From contig NC_091198.1 in NCBI RefSeq assembly GCF_040958095.1, positions 37,072,539-37,136,538 on the forward strand: a DNA stretch of 64,000 bases, written 5' to 3'. The position numbers and the translations under genes were made by a program. Positions within the stretch are counted from its first letter, which is position 1, and every line of letters starts with the position of its first letter. This DNA is from Procambarus clarkii (Eukaryota > Arthropoda > Malacostraca > Decapoda > Cambaridae). The notes beneath the pieces are model-generated. The model searched no databases. It saw nothing but the letters and a program-made list of their open reading frames with translations, and was not told the origin of the DNA. Shown here in pieces: positions 58,016 through 64,000 of the stretch.

Positions 58016-60915
58016 CAGTCCTCACCAACACACAGTCCCCACCAACACACAGTCCCCACCAACACACAGTCTCTACCAACACACAGTCTCTACCAACACA
58101 TAGTCCCCACCAACACACAGTCCCCACCAACACACAGTCCCCACCAACACACAGTCCCCACCAGCACACAGTCCCCACCAACACACAGTCCCCACCAACA
58201 CACAGTCCCCACCAGCACACAGTCCCCACCAACACACAGTCCCCACCAACACACAGTCCCCACCAACACACAGTCCCCACCAACACACAGTTCCTACCAA
58301 CACACAGTCTCTACCAACACACAGTCCCCACCAACACACAGTCCCCACCAACACACAGTCCCCACCAACACACAGTCCCCACCAACACACAGTCCCCACC
58401 AACACACAGTCCCTACCAACACACAGTCCCCACCAACACACAGTCCCCACCAACACGCAGTCTCTACCAACACACAGTCTCTACCAACACACAGTCCCCA
58501 CCAACACACAGTCTCTACCAACACACAGTCCCCACCAACACACAATCCCTACCAACACACAGTCCCCACTAACACACAGTCCCCACCAACACACAGTCCC
58601 CACCAACATACAGTCCCCACCAACACACAGCCCCTACCACAACACAGTCCCCACCAACACACAGTCTCTACCAACACACAGCCCCCACCAACACACAGTC
58701 CCCACCAACACACAGTCTCTACCAACACACAGTCCCCACCAACACACAGTCCCCACCAACACACAGTCCCCACCAACACACAGTCTCTACCAACACACAG
58801 TCTCTACCAACACATAGTCCCCACCAACACACAGTCCCCACCAACACACAGTCCCCACCAACACACAGTCCCCACCAGCACACAGTCCCCACCAACACAC
58901 AGTCCCCACCAACACACAGTCCCCACCAACACACAGTCCCCACCAACACACAGTCCCCACCAGCACACAGTCCCCACCAACACACAGTCCCCACCAACAC
59001 ACAGTCCCCACCAACACACAGTCCCCACCAACACACAGTCCCCACCAACACACAGTCCCTACCAACACACAGTCTCTACCAACACACAGTCCCCACCAAC
59101 ACACAGTCCCCACCAACATACAGCCCCCACCAACACACAGTCCCAACCAACACACAGTCCCCTCCAACACACAGTCTCTACCAACACACAGTCCCCACCA
59201 ACACACAGTCCCCACCAACACACAGCCCCCACCAACACACAGTCCCCACCAACACACAGTCCCCACCAACATACAGCCCCCACCAACACACAGTCCCCAC
59301 CAACACACAGTCCCCACCAACACACAGTCTCTACCAACACACAGTCCCCACCAACACACAGTCCCTACCAACACACAGTCCCCACTAACACACAGTCCCC
59401 ACCAACACACAGTCCCCACAAACACACAGTCTCTACCAACACACAGTCCCCACTAACACACAGTCCCTACCAACACACAGTCTCTACCAACACACAGTCC
59501 CCACCAACACACAGCCCCCACCAACACACAGTCCCCACCAACATACAGCCCCCACCAACACACAGTCCCCACCAACACACAGTCCCCACCAACACACAGT
59601 CTCTACCAACACACAGTCCCCACCAACACACAATCCCTACCAACACACAGTCCCCACTAACACACAGTCCCCACCAACACACAGTCCCCACCAACATACA
59701 GTCCCCACCAACACACAGCCCCTACCACAACACAGTCCCCACCAACACACAGTCTCTACCAACACACAGCCCCCACCAACACACAGTCCCCACCAACACA
59801 CAGTCTCTACCAACACACAGTCCCCACCAACACACAGTCCCCACCAACACACAGTCCCCACCAACACACAGTCTCTACCAACACACAGTCTCTACCAACA
59901 CATAGTCCCCACCAACACACAGTCCCCACCAACACACAGTCCCCACCAACACACAGTCCCCACCAGCACACAGTCCCCACCAACACACAGTCCCCACCAA
60001 CACACAGTCCCCACCAACACACAGTCCCCACCAACACACAGTCCCCACCAGCACACAGTCCCCACCAACACACAGTCCCCACCAACACACAGTCCCCACC
60101 AACACACAGTCCCCACCAACACACAGTCCCCACCAACACACAGTCCCTACCAACACACAGTCTCTACCAACACACAGTCCCCACCAACACACAGTCCCCA
60201 CCAACATACAGCCCCCACCAACACACAGTCCCAACCAACACACAGTCCCCTCCAACACACAGTCTCTACCAACACACAGTCCCCACCAACACACAGTCCC
60301 CACCAACACACAGCCCCCACCAACACACAGTCCCCACCAACACACAGTCCCCACCAACATACAGCCCCCACCAACACACAGTCCCCACCAACACACAGTC
60401 CCCACCAACACACAGTCTCTACCAACACACAGTCCCCACCAACACACAGTCCCTACCAACACACAGTCCCCACTAACACACAGTCCCCACCAACACACAG
60501 TCCCCACAAACACACAGTCTCTACCAACACACAGTCCCCACTAACACACAGTCCCTACCAACACACAGTCTCTACCAACACACAGTCCCCACCAACACAC
60601 AGCCCCCACCAACACACAGTCCCCACCAACATACAGCCCCCACCAACACACAGTCCCCACCAACACACAGTCCCCACCAACACACAGTCTCTACCAACAC
60701 ACAGTCCCCACCAACACACAGTCCCCACCAACACACAGTCCCTACCAACACACAGTCCCCACCAACACACAGTCCCCACCCAACACACAGTCCCCACCTA
60801 ACACACAGTCCCCACCAACACACAGTCCTCCACCAACACACAGTCCCCACCAACACACAGTCCCCACCAACACACAGTCCTCTACAACACACAGTCCCCA
60901 CCAACACACAGTCCC
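58016..60915 (+). repeat. 17-bp minisatellite, about 170 units, with 1088-bp higher-order period
   Basis: Unit ACACACAGTCCCCACCA with variants (tctctacca, ccagc, ccactaa, acatacagccc). The pattern of variants from about 58540 to 59470 is repeated from about 59628 to 60560, an offset of 1088 bases or 64 units. Frames of up to 689 residues (PPTHSPHQHTV) are artefacts of a 51-base codon period. Confidence 0.95.
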
Positions 60916-61020
60916 CAACCTAGTACTCCCTCGCCCCCCTAGGCTTCAACCAACGCCCAGGAGACTCCAAACTCCCTGAACAACCCCGGCCCCTCCACCC
61001 CGACATCCTGGGAAACACCT

Positions 61021-61482
61021 ATGTCCACCCTTCCTGAAACAATCCCACATCAGATCCTCCTCCAAGCTATCACAAACTCCCTTGCCATACGGAACCCCAC
61101 CCGCCCTAGGAAATTTCGCTTCAAACATCGCAGCCCCACAACAATATATTCCACACAACGCGGTGCCAAGAGGCCTAGGCCGAACAGCCGAACCCCATCC
61201 CCTGTGGACGGAGCAAGGGCAAGCAACCCCCACAACCCTTCACCAGAGAGCGACTCTAGCACCACGGATGTCGACATCATGAACAGCAGTGACACCGAGG
61301 ACCCCCCAATGGCACAGCAACGTATGGTAAACCCCAAACCCAACCAATCCCCGACCGGAACCAGGAACAAGACACCTGGCTCAACAGCTTTACCCCCCTC
61401 CTCCACAAACAGAAGCGACCAAACCGAATGTAACAACATTGGCACTACAGCCAAACAAACACTGCCGTCTCATAGTCAATAA
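61021..61482 (+). CDS. LINE ORF1 (gag-like), probably N-truncated
   Basis: 153 residues from the first ATG; the frame is open a further 26 codons upstream to a TAG. The protein is basic then Ser/Pro/Asn-rich (KRPRPNSRTPSPVDG, SSTTDVDIMNSSDTEDPP). No CCHC knuckle or RRM is visible. Assignment as ORF1 rests on position: its TAA overlaps the ATG of the endonuclease ORF by one base (TAATG at 61480-61484), as in LINEs that reinitiate translation. A family ORF1 would usually be longer and would bind the RNA. Confidence 0.55.
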   Translation: MSTLPETIPHQILLQAITNSLAIRNPTRPRKFRFKHRSPTTIYSTQRGAKRPRPNSRTPSPVDGARASNPHNPSPESDSSTTDVDIMNSSDTEDPPMAQQRMVNPKPNQSPTGTRNKTPGSTALPPSSTNRSDQTECNNIGTTAKQTLPSHSQ

Positions 61483-62905
61483 TGGGGATCACAATCCTTC
61501 AGGTGAACATCAGACACTTCTTCAACAACAGATACCTTCTCACTCTGGAAGTAGCCAGACTTAACCCAGATGTAATCTTACTCAATGAAACAGCGGCCAG
61601 ACAGGACCAGCACATCTCCATCTGGGGATATTCCACCAGGGAAGTCAACAGGGTAGGTTCAGTGGGGTGGCAATACTAATAAGAAGAGGACTCTCCTACC
61701 GCCCCATCCTCGTAAGAAGACGACAACTTTCTTGCATAGAACTCACCACTTCACACGGCCCCCTCATCGTCTGCACCGCATATCTACCACCTAGACTGGC
61801 CTACCTCCCCTCCATCCCTCTGAACAAGCTGCTCGACAGGAATCTCCCCACTATCATCGCAGGAGACCTGAATGCCCACCATCAGGCCTTATTCAACGCA
61901 CCTGCCAGGCCAGACCTCAAGGGCAGGCAGCTCTTCAATCTAATGCAAAACCGGGACCTCTCCTTCCAAGGCCCCCACTTTAAGACGTTCTTTGCGGGCA
62001 ACCAGAGGGGCACCCCGGACATAGTGCTGACCAACAGAGATTGTGACCTGTTCCACTGCAGAGTAACCCCAGGCAAGAACGTGGGGTCGGACCACATCCC
62101 TGTGGTCACATCCCTCCCAAGCAGCCCCCCCTTCAGATATGTGGCACCACCCAGGCCCAGACTGGGAACCATACGTGCCCGTGAATATGACACCTTCCTT
62201 GCTGACGACCCCATCATTGAGTTCGAGAAACCTCCCAACCCAAACAATCGACCAAGCAGTAAACACCATCCACAACCGGATCCAGCTTGCACCGAGGCCA
62301 CTTGTGAAATATCCACCAACAAGGACTTACCACCAATATAAGCCGACCCGAGAAATCAGAGGCAAAATGAATGAGTACCAGCGAGCCTGCCAAAGCCTAC
62401 TTACCAAACTGGCCAGCCACCAGCGTTGACCCTACAAACACTCAGAAGGGAAACCATAGACCTTACGCTGACCCACAAGAGCCACATTTGGGGAACCCTG
62501 GTGAGACAGGCCAACCAGTACAAAAGGGAGCCGGCTACTTTTCTGGCGCAAGATCAGACAGCTCCTGGGATCAGTTAACCCCAGCCTCACCCACCTTGTA
62601 CACACATTCCTTGACGAAGATGAAGAGGAGCAGCAAGAAAAAATAGAAGACCCACAGGATCAGGCCTGACCTCATGGGCGCAGTCTGGAAAAAGACACTC
62701 ACAGCTTCAAACAGCAGAGCCTTCAACAACACTCACTTTGAACGTGTCAACCAATGGACAACAGAAAATGCCGCCTCCCTTAACAGCACCCCTCTGATTG
62801 ACCTGACAACCCTAGAAGACGACCACCCTCTAACAAGACCCATAACTATGCTAGAGATGAGAGGAGTCATCAAAAGCACCAGAGATAAGGCCCCCTGGAC
62901 CATCA
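61482..62905 (+). pseudogene. LINE ORF2: APE-type endonuclease and linker, several frameshifts
   Basis: ATG 61482 opens GITILQVNIRHFFNNRYLL (endonuclease motif 1 with Asn), then PDVILLNETA with the catalytic Glu. After a shift near 61660 it continues with GVAILIRRGL, TIIAGDLNAHH (catalytic Asp, Asn), RGTPDIVLTNRD and VGSDHIPVV (catalytic Asp-His). All key residues of an apurinic-like endonuclease, which nicks target DNA, are visible. Further shifts near 62230, 62430, 62540, 62655 and 62900 break the linker (IRGKMNEYQRACQSLLTKL, HIWGTLVRQANQYKREP). The stretch 61667-62250 is uninterrupted. Confidence 0.8.
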
Positions 62906-64000
62906 GGGATCAAAGCGCTGCAGATCAAACTTCTACCAGGCAATCTTATGCAATCCATACTCAACCTATTCAACGCTATGCTGGCATCGGGTCACATTCC
63001 TGTAGCATTCAAGTCAGCCAAGATGATATTCATTCCCAAACCCAAGAAAGACCCCCACCAACCTGGCAACTACCGACCAATCTCCCTCTTAGACACGATA
63101 GGCAAGTGCTTTGAAAAAATCATGTCAAACCGTCTTAACTACTACATGGAGTACAACAACCTCTTCACAGAAAAGCAGTTTGGCTTTCGAGCACATAGAT
63201 CAACCCAGCACGCAATTAACATCATCTACGACGCCGTAAGCTCAATTCGAAAGCAAAAACAGGTAGCTTTGATTGCAACGAGGGACGTACACAAGGCCTT
63301 CGACAGCCTGTGGCACGATGGTCTTGTGTACAAATTAGCAGACTTACCAGCGCAAAACTGGACCCTCCTCAGGCTGATCAGAAATTTCCTTAAGAATAGG
63401 CAAGTTACCCCCAGCTTCAAGGCAAAAGAGGCCGCAGCCTTCACCCCAACAGCTGGAGTCCCCCAAGGATCATGCTTGAGCCCGGTTCTCTTCAACATCT
63501 TTGTAAATGACCTACCCCAACCAGAGTATAGGGACACCATTATCGTACAATTTGCGGACGACGTAACACACGTAATAACATCTAACCCTAGCATCCAAGC
63601 GGCCAAGCATGCAACTGTAACCCGTAAGGCAAACGTAGAACTAGCAAGGACTGCTAACTGGGAAAGGAAATGGAGGATCACCACTAACCCAGAAAAGATC
63701 CAATTAAGCACTGTCGGCTGTATGGCCTTCTCTATTGAAAATGAGGGGGGAATAAGAATCAGGGGTGATCCCATAGCCATCTCAAACTCCAACACAGTGC
63801 TCGGTTACAACTTCAACAGGCTACTCAACTCCTCCCAGTACGTATCCCAGAAGACAGCGATGGCCCGGGGCTCACTGGAGAGGCTCTTCCGTTTCAACCA
63901 AGCCCCATCCCACATCAAGCTCCACCTGTACAGAATGATCATAAGGCCTAGCTTGGAATACCCCTACGTTCCCCTGAACCTCACCAACAAATCCAACATG
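62905..64000 (+). CDS. LINE ORF2: reverse transcriptase, open to the window end
   Basis: One uninterrupted frame after the last shift: HIPVAFKSAKMIFIPKPKKD, NYRPISLLDTIGKCFEKIMS, KQFGFRAHRSTQHA, motif A RDVHKAFDSLWHDG, motif B GVPQGSCLSPVLFNIFVNDL, motif C VQFADDVTHV with both catalytic Asp, motif D NWERKWRITTNPEK, then the thumb (GYNFNRLLN, RPSLEYPYVPLNL). It copies the element RNA at the nicked target. The catalytic residues are intact. The C-terminus lies outside the window. Confidence 0.85.

Larger units (their letters stand above)
60943..64000 (+). mobile_element. Jockey/R1-like LINE, 3' part beyond window
   Basis: Partial ORF1, complete endonuclease region and RT of a non-LTR retrotransposon on the plus strand. 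It begins directly after the 17-bp minisatellite and continues past 64000. The 5' limit is set by a TAG at 60940-60942 and the minisatellite edge, so the element may be 5'-truncated. Confidence 0.85.

Noticed and set aside
57836..59905. 689-residue His/Pro/Thr-rich open frame
   Set aside because: It is a 17-bp tandem repeat read in a 51-base codon period. All three minus-strand frames are open in places too, and there is no domain or start context.

Overview
The window is nuclear DNA of an arthropod, most likely a decapod crustacean (crayfish- or shrimp-like). The assignment is inferred from the mixture: very long (TA)n and (ATGT)n microsatellites, several Penelope-like retroelement (PLE) families, jockey-like LINEs, tRNA-derived SINEs, a piggyBac remnant and a digestive-type M14 carboxypeptidase split by short introns. 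No bacterial features (operons, ribosome-binding sites) are present. Nothing here identifies the species.

Layout. 1-5960: nested PLE family A copies, several in inverted pairs, a tRNA-derived repeat cluster, and the broken C-terminal half of a LINE. 6296-6795 and 23501-24000 are gaps of exactly 500 N. The contig between them (6796-23500) is nothing but a head-to-tail array of a ~1.4-kb unit. Each unit carries three exons of a zinc carboxypeptidase catalytic domain, and all share the same disabling lesions. 24001-28250: AT-rich repeats, a PLE family B copy built as a large inverted repeat around a reverse transcriptase (RT) fragment, and a palindromic PLE family C fragment. 28250-33500: mostly unrecognised sequence with candidate host exons on the minus strand, LINE scraps and a SINE fold-back. 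33574-54872: a complex duplication. Block X (~4 kb, carrying a 20-bp minisatellite) is repeated directly 17 kb apart. Block Y (~2.2 kb) is repeated as inverted arms around an ~8-kb spacer that holds a 42-bp minisatellite, (ATGT)n tracts and three LINE fragments. 55237-56307: an internally deleted piggyBac. 58016-60915: a 17-bp minisatellite with a 1088-bp higher-order period. 60943-64000: a jockey/R1-like LINE with overlapping ORF1/ORF2, running off the window.

No intact host gene is visible. The main biology is (i) amplification of an apparently dead carboxypeptidase gene, and (ii) hammerhead-ribozyme-like folds at the same place in three PLE families. In families A and B the core bases normally C3 and G8 are U and A. 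In both families the element also ends in (TA)n at the same codon of its open reading frame.

The carboxypeptidase contig carries no unique flank. The sequences on either side of the two gaps resemble each other, so its placement here may be a scaffolding artefact.
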